A DNA stretch of 64,000 bases from the NCBI GenBank assembly GCA_965221075.1, contig OZ244865.1, positions 2,108,001-2,172,000 of the forward strand, in the 5' to 3' direction. The notes beneath the pieces were generated by a model. The model searched no databases and had not been told where the DNA came from. It worked only from the letters and a program-made list of their open reading frames with translations. Shown here one piece after another: positions 8,737 to 17,126 of the stretch. Each line of letters begins with the position of its first letter. Positions within the stretch are counted from its first letter, which is position 1. The position numbers and the translations under genes are program-made. The stretch is from UBA2970 sp965221075. GTDB taxonomy: Bacteria; Verrucomicrobiota; Verrucomicrobiia; Limisphaerales; AAA164-E04.

Positions 8737-9504
8737 ATGGACTGGGACATCTCGCATGTGCTGGACGACTGGTACTTCGAGCCGGGTGAGGCCAAGGTGC
8801 GCCGCTTCGTGGGCAAGGACGGGGTGGAGAAGCTGCAGATGCGGATCGACCTGGGCATCCTGCAGATGAACGCCGCGGGGCGGCCCGACGGCAAGACCCC
8901 CTGCGGCAAGCCCACCTTCCTGGACCACCTGCGGGAGAAGCAGCAGCGCCACGATATGGAGAAGAGCGGCGGGAGCTCCGGGTTCCGCCTGGAGAGCCGC
9001 GAGTGCTTCAAGCTGCAGCAGGAGGCCATCCAGTACCACCACCGCTACATCTGCTACTTCCAGCTGGAGGACTACGCCAACGTGATCAAGGACACCGACC
9101 GCAACCTGGCGGCCATCTCCTTCGCGGTGCAGTACGCCCCCTCGGAGGAGAACATCTGGAACCTCAGGCAGCTTACCCCCCAGCTGCTGATGATGAGGAC
9201 CCGGGCCACCGCCGCGCAGAGCCTGGAGTCCCACGACTACACCCAGGCCGAGAGCAACATCAAGGAGGGGATCGTCCGCCTCCACGAGTTCTACAACTCG
9301 ATCGCCCGGGGAGAGCTGATCCAGGAGAGCAGCGAGATCCTCTCCCTAGAGTCCTGGCTCAAGGAGATCCACTCCAACCGCCCCCTCACCCGCAGGGAGA
9401 AGCTGGAGAGCAGGCTCAAGCAGGCGATCGCCGACGAGAACTACGAGGAGGCCGCCCGCTGCCGGGACGAGATCCGGGAGCTGGGGGAGGCCGGCCAGGC
9501 CTGA
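8737..9504 (+). CDS. UVR-motif protein of unknown function
   Basis: The 255-residue protein ends with a UvrB/UvrC-type motif (R-L-K-Q-A-I-A-D-E-N-Y-E-E-A-A-R-C-R-D-E-I), the helical hairpin that mediates UvrB-UvrC contact and is also used by McsA-type proteins. The rest is mostly helical with a conserved-looking W-D-I-S-H-V-L-D-D-W N-terminus and no nuclease domain. It is therefore not UvrB or UvrC. It starts 31 bp after the FolP-like gene on the same strand. Confidence 0.7.
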   Translation: MDWDISHVLDDWYFEPGEAKVRRFVGKDGVEKLQMRIDLGILQMNAAGRPDGKTPCGKPTFLDHLREKQQRHDMEKSGGSSGFRLESRECFKLQQEAIQYHHRYICYFQLEDYANVIKDTDRNLAAISFAVQYAPSEENIWNLRQLTPQLLMMRTRATAAQSLESHDYTQAESNIKEGIVRLHEFYNSIARGELIQESSEILSLESWLKEIHSNRPLTRREKLESRLKQAIADENYEEAARCRDEIRELGEAGQA

Positions 9505-9520
9505 GGCGGGGAAGCCCCCC

Positions 9521-9967
9521 CTACCTCTGGGGGAAGATCTGGTAGAGGACCAGGTAGATCCCCACCCCGGTCACCGAGACGTACATCCAGACCGGCCAGG
9601 TCCACCGGGCCAGTCGGCGGTGCGCCTCCCAGCGCTTCCTGGCCGCCCGGTGCACGGTGGCCAGCACCATGGGCACCACCGCCATGGCCAGCGCCAGGTG
9701 CGAGAAGAGCACCGCCAGGTAGAAGGGCCGGAACCAGGCCGGCTCCCGGAAGGTGGTGTGGGCCTCCCCGTGCTCCATCTTCATGCCGACATGGTAGGCC
9801 ACGTAGCTGGCCAGGAAGAGGCTCGAGACCGCCAGCGCGGCCACCATGCAGCGCGCATGGGCCCGGGTGCGCCCGGTCCGAACCATCCAGTAGCCCGCAA
9901 GGAGCAGCGCGGCGCTGGTCCCGTTGAGGCAGGCGTTGAGCAGGGGCAGGTCCCCCAGCGAGAGCAT
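9521..9967 (-). CDS. DUF420 membrane protein, last gene of the oxidase operon
   Basis: The 148-residue product has four hydrophobic helices and the layout of the DUF420 family, which is repeatedly found at the end of cytochrome c oxidase operons. Histidines lie in helix 2 (Y-V-A-Y-H-V-G) and helix 3 (F-S-H-L-A-L). It begins 10 bp after sco1. A role in oxidase assembly is inferred from position only. Confidence 0.8.
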   Translation of the reverse strand: MLSLGDLPLLNACLNGTSAALLLAGYWMVRTGRTRAHARCMVAALAVSSLFLASYVAYHVGMKMEHGEAHTTFREPAWFRPFYLAVLFSHLALAMAVVPMVLATVHRAARKRWEAHRRLARWTWPVWMYVSVTGVGIYLVLYQIFPQR

Positions 9968-9977
9968 GGGCGGGGGG

Positions 9978-10589
9978 TCAGAGCCGGTCCAGGTCCGCCA
10001 GCACCTGCTCCACGAAGTTGGTGGAGAGGGCCTCGTAGATTCCCGCCAGGCTGCCGGAGCCGTCCATCAGGACCACCTGGGTGGAATGGGTGTACAGGTC
10101 CATCTCCGACTGGCGGCTCTGCTCCGGGTTCTCCTCGGCGCTCAGCAGCAGCCGGTGGCGCAGCACGTTCCTGATCGTCCCGGCCGGCCCGGTCAGGAAG
10201 TGCCAACCGGAGGTGTCGGCGCCGAAGCGGTCGGCGTAGCGCTCCAGGACCTCGGGGGTGTCGTGCCCCGGATCGGTGGTCAGCGAGACCAGGAGCAGCT
10301 CCCGGCCGCCCAGCGCTTCCTGGAGCTCCTTCATGCGGAGGGTCATCTGGGCGCAGATCGAGGGGCAGCGGGTGAAGAAGACGTTGGCCGCCCAGGTCCG
10401 GCCCTCCAGGGAGGTGCCGGTCACGATCCGGCCCGACTGGTTGGTCAGGGAGAAGGGAACCTGGAGGGTGGACGGGGCCAGCGGAACCACAGCCGTCTCC
10501 CGGGATCCCAGGAAGAAGAGGGAGAGCATCCCCGCCAGGAGCAGCAGGAGCAGGAAGATCGAGGCGTGGATCCAGGGAAGCGCCTTCAC
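9978..10589 (-). CDS. sco1: SCO1/SenC-family copper chaperone
   Basis: SCO proteins deliver copper to the CuA centre of subunit II or reduce its cysteines. After one membrane anchor (about residues 7-28) the protein has a thioredoxin fold with the copper-binding C-P-S-I-C motif and the distant histidine in Y-T-H-S-T-Q, as expected. The GTG at 10589 is chosen because upstream codons overlap coxB and the anchor then begins at residue 7. The intergenic gap to coxB is 13 bp. It is encoded directly after coxB, its expected client. Confidence 0.85.
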   Translation of the reverse strand: MKALPWIHASIFLLLLLLAGMLSLFFLGSRETAVVPLAPSTLQVPFSLTNQSGRIVTGTSLEGRTWAANVFFTRCPSICAQMTLRMKELQEALGGRELLLVSLTTDPGHDTPEVLERYADRFGADTSGWHFLTGPAGTIRNVLRHRLLLSAEENPEQSRQSEMDLYTHSTQVVLMDGSGSLAGIYEALSTNFVEQVLADLDRL

Positions 10590-10602
10590 CGCACGCGGGG
10601 GA

Positions 10603-11382
10603 TCACTCGAAGAGACCCGCCTCGGCCGTCTGCGCCGGAGCGATCCGCTCGGCCACCCAGGCGTCGAAGTCCTCCCTCTCCTCCACACGCATGAAGCCCT
10701 GGACCATCTGGTAGTGGCCGTTGCCGCACAGCTGCGCGCAGTTGATCTGGTAGCGTCCCGTCTTCTGGGGGATGCACCAGGTGGGTATGCTCAGGCCCGG
10801 GATGGCGTCCTGGCACACCCTCAGGGCGATGATCTTGAAGGAGTGGATCACGTCGAGGGAGGAGATGTGGAACTTGGAGGGCTCCCCCACCGGGATGCGC
10901 AGGTCGTTGAAGGTCAGGAAGTCGTCCTGCCCGGCCGGATCCTCCATGTCGCGCCCGAAGGGGTTGTCCTGGGCGATCAGGTCGAAGTCCTGGCGGCCGA
11001 ACTCTCCGTCGGGGCCCGGATACATGAAGTTCCAGCCGAACTGCTGCGCCATCACCCGCACCACGTTGGCCTCCGAGTCGTCGGGAGCCTGGTCCACGAT
11101 CTGGGCCCAGAGCGGGATGGCGAAGCCGATCAGCAGGACCGCCTCGACTCCGGCCACCAGCAGCTCCAGGTAGGTGGAGGCGTGGGTCCTGGCCCCCCGG
11201 TAGTCCGCCTTGGCGCTGCGCCGGGAGCGGAAGCGCCAGAGCACATAGGCGAAGTAGGCCACCCAGATGACGAAGAGGAACCCCATCAGCAGGTGGATGT
11301 AGATGATGAACCAGTCCACCCTGTCGCCGTGCTCGGAGGCGACCACCGGAAGTCCCAGGATTGCGCGGAAGAAGTCCAGCAT
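10603..11382 (-). CDS. coxB: Cytochrome c oxidase subunit II
   Basis: Subunit II (259 residues) carries the CuA centre that accepts electrons from cytochrome c. Two membrane helices (about 27-48 and 74-95) precede a cupredoxin domain. The CuA ligands are visible as D-V-I-H-S-F for the first histidine and C-A-Q-L-C-G-N-G-H-Y-Q-M for the two cysteines, second histidine and methionine. The usual glutamate between the cysteines is glutamine here. No cytochrome c domain is fused at the C terminus. There is no obvious lipoprotein signal. Confidence 0.93.
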   Translation of the reverse strand: MLDFFRAILGLPVVASEHGDRVDWFIIYIHLLMGFLFVIWVAYFAYVLWRFRSRRSAKADYRGARTHASTYLELLVAGVEAVLLIGFAIPLWAQIVDQAPDDSEANVVRVMAQQFGWNFMYPGPDGEFGRQDFDLIAQDNPFGRDMEDPAGQDDFLTFNDLRIPVGEPSKFHISSLDVIHSFKIIALRVCQDAIPGLSIPTWCIPQKTGRYQINCAQLCGNGHYQMVQGFMRVEEREDFDAWVAERIAPAQTAEAGLFE

Positions 11383-11393
11383 GGGGCGGGCGG

Positions 11394-11654
11394 CTAACGG
11401 GAGGGATCCGAGGGGAGCGGGTCGGGGACGGCGTCGCCCTCGGCCAGGGCGGCGCGGCGGCGCAGGAACACGAAGAAGCCGATGATCGACATCAGCACTC
11501 CGTAGACGACGGCGATCATCGAGAGGATGCCCCAGACGATTCCCGAGGCCATGGGGGAGTCGTTCTCACCGTAGCATACGGCGCACCCCAGCGCCTCGCC
11601 GGAGGCCAAGGGGAGGATCGCGAGCAGTATCCAGAGGTTCCAGGAGCGTTTCAC
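11394..11654 (-). CDS. Small membrane protein with CxxC after signal peptide
   Basis: This 86-residue protein has an N-terminal signal-like helix followed directly by G-C-A-V-C-Y-G-E-N-D, then one membrane helix (about 40-62) and a charged tail. The CxxC at the start of the mature part could bind metal or be redox active. It starts inside the last codons of the upstream small gene (4-bp overlap) and is 11 bp before coxB, so it is fixed in the oxidase operon. I recognise the pattern from PVC oxidase loci but no function is known. Confidence 0.65.
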   Translation of the reverse strand: MKRSWNLWILLAILPLASGEALGCAVCYGENDSPMASGIVWGILSMIAVVYGVLMSIIGFFVFLRRRAALAEGDAVPDPLPSDPSR

Positions 11655-11860
11655 AGGTAGCTAGTGTGCCGCAGCTTGCGCATCGCGTAGGCGCCGTACC
11701 ACAGGAGCAGGGCCGCGAAGGCCAGCCCCCCGATCCCCAGCGCCAGGTCGCCGGCGTCCATTCCCCGGCGCCACAGGCGCAGCCACCCCACTCCCGAGAC
11801 TCCCAGGGAGGCCAGGGTGGTCAGGACCACGAAGACGATGTGGAAGGCCTTGAGAGACAT
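11651..11860 (-). CDS. Small two-helix membrane protein of the oxidase operon
   Basis: The 69-residue product is two hydrophobic helices (about residues 4-26 and 36-57) joined by a short R-R-x-M-D-A-G-D loop. It lies between coxD and the CxxC small protein with a 13-bp gap upstream and a 4-bp overlap downstream. No catalytic motif is seen. It may be an extra oxidase subunit or assembly factor. Confidence 0.6.
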   Translation of the reverse strand: MSLKAFHIVFVVLTTLASLGVSGVGWLRLWRRGMDAGDLALGIGGLAFAALLLWYGAYAMRKLRHTSYL

Positions 11861-11873
11861 GGAGAGCAGAAGA

Positions 11874-12203
11874 TCAGGGCCGATCCGAGGGCTGCACCGT
11901 CCCCGGCGGGAAGTCGTTCATGGCGAAGAGGGTGAGGAACATCAGCCCCAGGAAGAAGAAGGCGGTGAAGCCCATCAGCACGTAGATGGTCTTCCTCTCG
12001 TCCATCAGGTGCATGAAGTAGCCGGCCACGAAGAATCCCTTGACCGAGGCGATGGCCAGCGCCAGGGCGACGGTCAGGGCCAGCAGGGGCAGGTGGATGT
12101 AGAAGGCGCCGACGGTGACGATGGTCCCGATCACCAGGATCAGGAACACGTTGAGGTAGCGCCTCCTCTCCTTGTGGACTTCTTCGGGCGTGTGGCCGCT
12201 CAT
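11874..12203 (-). CDS. coxD: Cytochrome c oxidase subunit IV-like protein
   Basis: The 109-residue product has three membrane helices and the signature of prokaryotic oxidase subunit IV (V-K-G-F-F-V-A-G-Y-F-M-H-L-M-D-E). It stabilises the oxidase core. It begins 3 bp after the end of coxC and precedes the two small membrane proteins. Confidence 0.85.
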   Translation of the reverse strand: MSGHTPEEVHKERRRYLNVFLILVIGTIVTVGAFYIHLPLLALTVALALAIASVKGFFVAGYFMHLMDERKTIYVLMGFTAFFFLGLMFLTLFAMNDFPPGTVQPSDRP

Positions 12204-12206
12204 GGC

Positions 12207-13058
12207 TCAGAGGAGGTAGAGTACCGGAAAGAGGAAGATCCAGACCAGGTCGACGAAGTGCCAGAAGAGCCCCGAGACCTCCACCCGGTTGGTGTACCGC
12301 TCGGGATCCTTCCTCCAGAGCGCCTCCCCCGGCCAGAGGATCCAGGCGATGACCAGGGCGCCGATCAGAACGTGCAGGGCGTGCAGCCCGGTAAGGGTGA
12401 AGTAGATGGCCAGGTAGGTGTTGGCCCAGGGCCCCCAGTTGGTGAGGGTGCCCTCGACGATGTCCGACTCCCCCACCCGAACCGGGGACGGGTGGAGGCC
12501 CTGCTCCTCCATCTCCCGGACGGCGGCGGTGCGGCTGGCGATGCCCTCCTCCGCGGGATACCACACCGGGTGGCCGAGGACGTAGTAGGCGAGGCCCGAG
12601 TCGTCCTCGCCCGACTCCTGGAGGTGCCCGTCGATGCGGGTGCCTTCAGGCAGCGCCGTCCCGTCCTCCAGGGCCACCGGATTTGCCAGGACCATGTCGT
12701 AGTGGGTGAACTTCCCGGCGTACTCGAAGGACTTGACCACCAGGAAGGTGAGGGCGCACAGGACGGTGACGGTCTGGAAGATCCGGTACTGGCGGAAGTT
12801 GTTGAGCTTGAGGGCCGACCAGGCCAGCACCACGGTGACGCTGGAGAGGATCAGGACGATGGTGTTGAGGGTGCCGACCGTGATGCCCAGCAGCTCGGTG
12901 GGCCAGGTCCCTGGCGCGGCCCCGACGCGCAGTATGACGTAGCTGGAGAAGAGCCCCCCGAACAGCATCACCTCTGAGGCCAGGAACAGCCAGATGCCCA
13001 CCTTGGCGTTGTAGAGCCCGGTGTCCTTCCTGGGTTCGCTGACGTAGGGGATTTCCAT
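12207..13058 (-). CDS. coxC: Cytochrome c oxidase subunit III with a hydrophilic insertion
   Basis: Subunit III (283 residues) has the family core: W-L-F-L-A-S-E-V-M-L-F-G early and G-L-H-A-L-H-V-L-I-G plus F-W-H-F-V-D-L-V-W-I-F late. Between the third and fourth hydrophobic segments there is a stretch of roughly 90 polar residues (about 108-195), absent from compact five-helix subunit III. It would face the periplasm or cytoplasm as an extra domain. The gene follows coxA after 27 bp. Confidence 0.93.
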   Translation of the reverse strand: MEIPYVSEPRKDTGLYNAKVGIWLFLASEVMLFGGLFSSYVILRVGAAPGTWPTELLGITVGTLNTIVLILSSVTVVLAWSALKLNNFRQYRIFQTVTVLCALTFLVVKSFEYAGKFTHYDMVLANPVALEDGTALPEGTRIDGHLQESGEDDSGLAYYVLGHPVWYPAEEGIASRTAAVREMEEQGLHPSPVRVGESDIVEGTLTNWGPWANTYLAIYFTLTGLHALHVLIGALVIAWILWPGEALWRKDPERYTNRVEVSGLFWHFVDLVWIFLFPVLYLL

Positions 13059-13085
13059 CGGGGATAGATCCGGATCCGGAAGGCT

Positions 13086-14915
13086 CTAGGCGGGCTGGTT
13101 CTGGGGAGTGTAGTCCTCCTTCGCTCCAGGAACGCTGTACTCGTAGGGTCCGCGGTAGATCGAGGGAGGCAAGGCGAAGTTGCCGTGGGGCGGAGGAGTG
13201 GGCGTCTGCCATTCCAGGGTGGTCGACTTCCATGGGTTGTCCGACTCCGCCCTGGGCCCGTACTTCATGCTCAGGAAGAAGTTGAGCACGAAGGGGATCT
13301 GCGCAAGGCCCAGCATCCAGACCGCGATCGAGACCGGAACGTTCAGGTAGGTGATGAAGCCGGTGAGCCCCCCGGTCACGTCCGGGTTGTTGGCCATCGA
13401 GTATCCGGCTCCTCCATCGGCCATCCGGCGCAGCATCCCGCTCATGCCCTGGTAGAACATGGGCATGAAGACCAGGTTCATGAATACCAGCGAGGTCCAG
13501 AAGTGAACCTTGCCCCAGTATTCGTTCATCATGCGCCCGGTGACCTTGGGGTACCAGTAGTAGACCCCGGCCAGCAGGGCGAAGATGGTGCCCGGCGCCA
13601 CCACGTAGTGGAAGTGGGCGATCACGTAGTAGGTGTCGTGCAGGTGGATGTCGCTGTAGTTGAAGCCCAGCGGAAGGCCGGTGAGCCCGCCGATGCCGAA
13701 CATCGGAAGGAAGGCCAGGGCGAAGAGCATGGGCGGGGTGTTCCAGCGGATGGAGCCGCCCCACAGGGAGATGAACAGGCAGGTCAGGATGATCACCGAG
13801 GGGATCGAGATGATCATGGTGGTGGTCTGGAAGAAGGTGCTGATGGCGGTTCCCATCCCGGTCAGGTACATGTGGTGCGCCCACACGATGAAGGAGAGGA
13901 ATCCGACCGCCAGGGCCGAGTAGACCAGGGACTTGTAGCCCCAGATGGGCTTGCGGGTGTGGTTGGCGATCACCTCGCACACAATCCCCATGGCCGGCAG
14001 GATCAGCACGTAGACCTCCGGATGGCCCAGGAACCAGAACAGGTGCTGGTAGAGCAGCGGGCTGCCCCCGCCCCGGATGGCCGCCAGCCCTGCCATGCCG
14101 TCGGGAATGAAGAAGCTGGTCCCCGCCAGCTTGTCCATCAGCTGCATGATCGCGGCCACCTCCAGGGGGGGGAAGGCGAGCAGCAGCAGGAAGGCGGTGA
14201 TGAACTGGACCCAGACGAACCAGGGCAGGCGCATCCAGGTCATGCCCGGGGCGCGCAGCTGGATGATGGTGGCGATGAAGTTGACCGCGCCCAGCAGGGA
14301 GGAGGTGATCAGGAAGACCATGCCCGCCAGCCAGAAGACCTGGCCGTTGGTGGGTATCTGCGTGGCCAGCGGGGAGTAGGAGGTCCAGCCGGCCTGGGCC
14401 GCCCCTCCCTCGATGAAGAAGCTGACCAGCATGACCACCCCTCCCAGGAAGTAGAACTGGTAGCTCGCCATGTTGAGCCGGGGAAAGGCCATGTCCACCG
14501 CTCCGATTTGCAGCGGGACCACGTAGTTGCCGAACGCGCCGAACACCAGGGGGACGATCGCCAGGAACACCATGATGGTCCCGTGCATGGCTCCGAAGGA
14601 GTTGTAGAGGTCCCCGGTGATCCGCCCCCCTTCGCCCACGTTGTCCAGAAGCCGCTCCAGCAAGCCACCCACGAAGGGCAGAGGCTGCTCTCCGTAGGCG
14701 ATGCTCCATCGCATCAGCCCCATCAGCAGGAAGCCGATCAGCAGGAAGATGAGCGCGGTGACCGCGTACTGGATCCCGATGACCTTGTGGTCGGAGGAGA
14801 AGATGTACTGCCGCCAGAAACCTGGCGGAGCGTGGGACTCGGCGCCGTGCCCGTGTTCCTGCTCCTGGTGCGTCTGTGTCCCGGTGGTTGCCATTTGGTT
14901 CGGTGACGGTTCCAT
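13086..14915 (-). CDS. coxA: Cytochrome c oxidase subunit I (aa3 type)
   Basis: This 609-residue heme-copper oxidase subunit reduces oxygen to water and pumps protons. The heme a ligand lies in A-M-H-G-T-I-M, the cross-linked His-Tyr and D-channel glutamate in G-H-P-E-V-Y, the CuB pair in W-A-H-H-M-Y, and the two axial histidines in A-H-F-H-Y-V. The G-H-P-E-V-Y glutamate marks an A-type oxidase. Twelve membrane helices are expected. The start follows the ctaB stop by 3 bp. Confidence 0.97.
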   Translation of the reverse strand: MEPSPNQMATTGTQTHQEQEHGHGAESHAPPGFWRQYIFSSDHKVIGIQYAVTALIFLLIGFLLMGLMRWSIAYGEQPLPFVGGLLERLLDNVGEGGRITGDLYNSFGAMHGTIMVFLAIVPLVFGAFGNYVVPLQIGAVDMAFPRLNMASYQFYFLGGVVMLVSFFIEGGAAQAGWTSYSPLATQIPTNGQVFWLAGMVFLITSSLLGAVNFIATIIQLRAPGMTWMRLPWFVWVQFITAFLLLLAFPPLEVAAIMQLMDKLAGTSFFIPDGMAGLAAIRGGGSPLLYQHLFWFLGHPEVYVLILPAMGIVCEVIANHTRKPIWGYKSLVYSALAVGFLSFIVWAHHMYLTGMGTAISTFFQTTTMIISIPSVIILTCLFISLWGGSIRWNTPPMLFALAFLPMFGIGGLTGLPLGFNYSDIHLHDTYYVIAHFHYVVAPGTIFALLAGVYYWYPKVTGRMMNEYWGKVHFWTSLVFMNLVFMPMFYQGMSGMLRRMADGGAGYSMANNPDVTGGLTGFITYLNVPVSIAVWMLGLAQIPFVLNFFLSMKYGPRAESDNPWKSTTLEWQTPTPPPHGNFALPPSIYRGPYEYSVPGAKEDYTPQNQPA

Positions 14916-14918
14916 CCG

Positions 14919-15830
14919 CTAAGACGGGCTCGTCCGGTAGAGGACCAGAAGCCCCAGGATCAGGGGCAGGTAGATGATCGAGGCGAGGAACAGCCTGCGG
15001 GCCCAGCGGTTCCCGATCCGCCTCAGAAACCCGGCGGCGCAGGCCAAATAGGCCAGGGAGAGAGCGAGGGCCCCCACGCTGAATCCAGCTCCCGCCATTC
15101 CGAGCCACTGGGGCAGGAGGCAGGCGGGAAGCAGTGCCGCGGCGGCCGCCAGCGCGCACCATCCCGTCCTCCGGCCCGAGGGATCGATGGAGGGGAGCAT
15201 AGCGAATCCGGCCGACTGGTACTGGTCGCGGTACATCCAGGCGATGGCCAGGAAATGCGGGATCTGCCACAGGAAGAGCAGGAGGAAGAGCGTCCATCCC
15301 GGAGCGTCCACGCTTCCCCGGGCCGCGGTCCAGCCCATCAGGGGAGGCAGGGCGCCGGGGACGGCCCCCACGAGGGTGTTCAGGGAGGTGGTCCGCTTGA
15401 GCGGGGTGTAGATGCCGACGTAGATGACCAGGGTCACCGCCCCAAGCAGGCAGGTCTGCGGATTCACCAGGACCGCAAGAACAATCGTCCCGGCCAGGGA
15501 AAGCGAAAGTCCAAGGAGAAGCGCGCGTTCGGGCGGGATGTCTCCAGCGGGGATCGGGCGGCGGCGGGTGCGCTCCATTCTCCCGTCGTGGTGGCGTTCC
15601 AGGTACTGGTTAAGCACTGCGGCTCCCGACGCCAGCAAGGCGATCCCCAGAAGAGCGGAGATCAGGAGGGCATGGTCGATCGGACCGCTCCATCCCATCA
15701 GGAAGCCCGCCAGGGCCGTCATCATCACCATGGAGGTCAGGCGAGCCTTGACCAGCTCGGCGCAGACGCCCCAGGCGCCCCGGACCGACGGAGCGGTCCG
15801 GGCAGCCAGTCCGGGAGCTGCCAGCTTCAT
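14919..15830 (-). CDS. ctaB: Protoheme IX farnesyltransferase (heme O synthase)
   Basis: CtaB attaches farnesyl to heme b, giving heme O for the oxidase. The UbiA-type motif is clear: N-Q-Y-L-E-R-x3-G-R-M-E-R-T, with the first Asp-rich region, and a second region Y-R-D-Q-Y in the central loop. The product is 303 residues with about eight or nine membrane helices. ATG at 15830 is preceded by several in-frame non-ATG codons; a GTG 30 bp upstream is an alternative. It sits between ctaA and coxA. Confidence 0.92.
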   Translation of the reverse strand: MKLAAPGLAARTAPSVRGAWGVCAELVKARLTSMVMMTALAGFLMGWSGPIDHALLISALLGIALLASGAAVLNQYLERHHDGRMERTRRRPIPAGDIPPERALLLGLSLSLAGTIVLAVLVNPQTCLLGAVTLVIYVGIYTPLKRTTSLNTLVGAVPGALPPLMGWTAARGSVDAPGWTLFLLLFLWQIPHFLAIAWMYRDQYQSAGFAMLPSIDPSGRRTGWCALAAAAALLPACLLPQWLGMAGAGFSVGALALSLAYLACAAGFLRRIGNRWARRLFLASIIYLPLILGLLVLYRTSPS

Positions 15831-15874
15831 CTGGTCAACGAGGTCTCTCCGATCTCTCACCTGGAATCCTGGAT

Positions 15875-17116
15875 TCAGGGGGAGGTTCCCGCTTGGAGGA
15901 AGTCCCTCGCATGGTAGCGCCCGGCGGATACCTGCCGTTCCTTCGGGGAAGCCGCCCCCGAGAACCGCAGGCCCAGAATACCGGTCAAGGTGGTCGAAGC
16001 AAGCAATAGGGCGCCGCAGACCACGTGGAGCGTGGCGATGTCGGCGGCCTTGCCGCTCCATACCGTCGATGCCCCTAGCGCCGCCTGCACAGCCACGATG
16101 GACAGGATGAAGAACTGCAGGTTGACCAGGATGTGGGGGCCGCAGAGCAGCCTGCTGATCCACAGAATCGACACGGAGGCCAGGAGGATCAGGACCGCGA
16201 GGATCAGGTGGTAGCGGTAGAGGAGAATATGCCCCCGGGTGACGGGCTCGAATTCCTTCCAGCCGGTGGAGCTGCTCCGCTCCCGGTTGGCCTCCTCTAC
16301 CGCCTGGGGAGTGGCCTCGGGAAGGAACTTCCCGTCCACCAGGGGGAAGGTGGACACCGGCAGTCCAGCATGCCTGTGCCTCATGGAGGCGCCCACAACC
16401 AGCTGGGCGAAGATCAGCAGCGAAAGCAGAAGAAGAAGCATGGCGGGGATCCGGGAGAAGACCGGACGGATCCGATCCCATCTCCTCAGGATCCACCACC
16501 TCGAGCTGCACAGAGCGAGGACGCAGGCGAGAATCAGGAAGATCTGGGCCGCCGCAGCATGGACGGCGCCCCAGTAGTTCTCCAGGGTCACCACCCGCAT
16601 CCCTCCCAGAATTCCCTGGCCGACTACCCATACCAGGGCCACAAGGGCGAGCAGCCTCGTTCCCGGCGACGCCTTCCAGCTGCGCGGCCAGAAGCATCCC
16701 ACCCCTAAGGAGACGGCTCCCAGCAGGCAGAGCAGGTGGCCGGTGGCGGTCTGCCGGATCCCCTCGCCTCCGGGGAAATAGCAGGCGATGCCGGCGAGTA
16801 GAAGCAACGGGAAGAGCAGGTACTTCAGCAGAGCCCTTCCCAAGGGGCCATGGGCCCAGATCGCCATGACCAGGGTCATCAGGCCCACCAGGGAGGCGGC
16901 CAGGCGATGGGTGTGCTCCCACAGGATCCCGCCCACCCAGTGCGAGACGGGAAGGAGGAACATGTTGTAGCCGTAGGAGTTGGGCCAGTCGGGGACCGAC
17001 AGCCCCACTCCCTTGCTGGTCACAACCCCGCCCAGCCCTATCAGCGCCACAGTCGACAGGGCGGTGAGAACCGCCAGCCAGAAGAATCCGGGATTGTAGC
17101 CGGCTGTGCGGATCAC
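15875..17116 (-). CDS. ctaA: Heme A synthase (COX15/CtaA)
   Basis: CtaA oxidises heme O to heme A. The 413-residue sequence has eight hydrophobic helices and the conserved histidines in W-E-H-T-H-R, G-A-V-H-A-A, R-Y-H-L and T-L-H-V-V, matching the heme-binding pairs of COX15. A long polar loop lies in the middle (about residues 235-290). The GTG at 17116 is chosen because longer frames overlap the upstream gene; a TTG one codon earlier is equally possible. The gap to the leader gene is 10 bp. Confidence 0.9.
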   Translation of the reverse strand: MIRTAGYNPGFFWLAVLTALSTVALIGLGGVVTSKGVGLSVPDWPNSYGYNMFLLPVSHWVGGILWEHTHRLAASLVGLMTLVMAIWAHGPLGRALLKYLLFPLLLLAGIACYFPGGEGIRQTATGHLLCLLGAVSLGVGCFWPRSWKASPGTRLLALVALVWVVGQGILGGMRVVTLENYWGAVHAAAAQIFLILACVLALCSSRWWILRRWDRIRPVFSRIPAMLLLLLSLLIFAQLVVGASMRHRHAGLPVSTFPLVDGKFLPEATPQAVEEANRERSSSTGWKEFEPVTRGHILLYRYHLILAVLILLASVSILWISRLLCGPHILVNLQFFILSIVAVQAALGASTVWSGKAADIATLHVVCGALLLASTTLTGILGLRFSGAASPKERQVSAGRYHARDFLQAGTSP

Positions 17117-17126
17117 CAAAGAAGCC

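Noticed and set aside
6962..9029. Very long minus-strand open frames over the FolP-like gene
   Set aside because: They are high-GC shadows of the plus-strand gene, with arginine/proline/glycine-biased translations and no known motif.
13185..14906. Plus-strand frame of 573 codons opposite coxA
   Set aside because: Antisense shadow of coxA; every heme-copper oxidase motif is on the minus strand.
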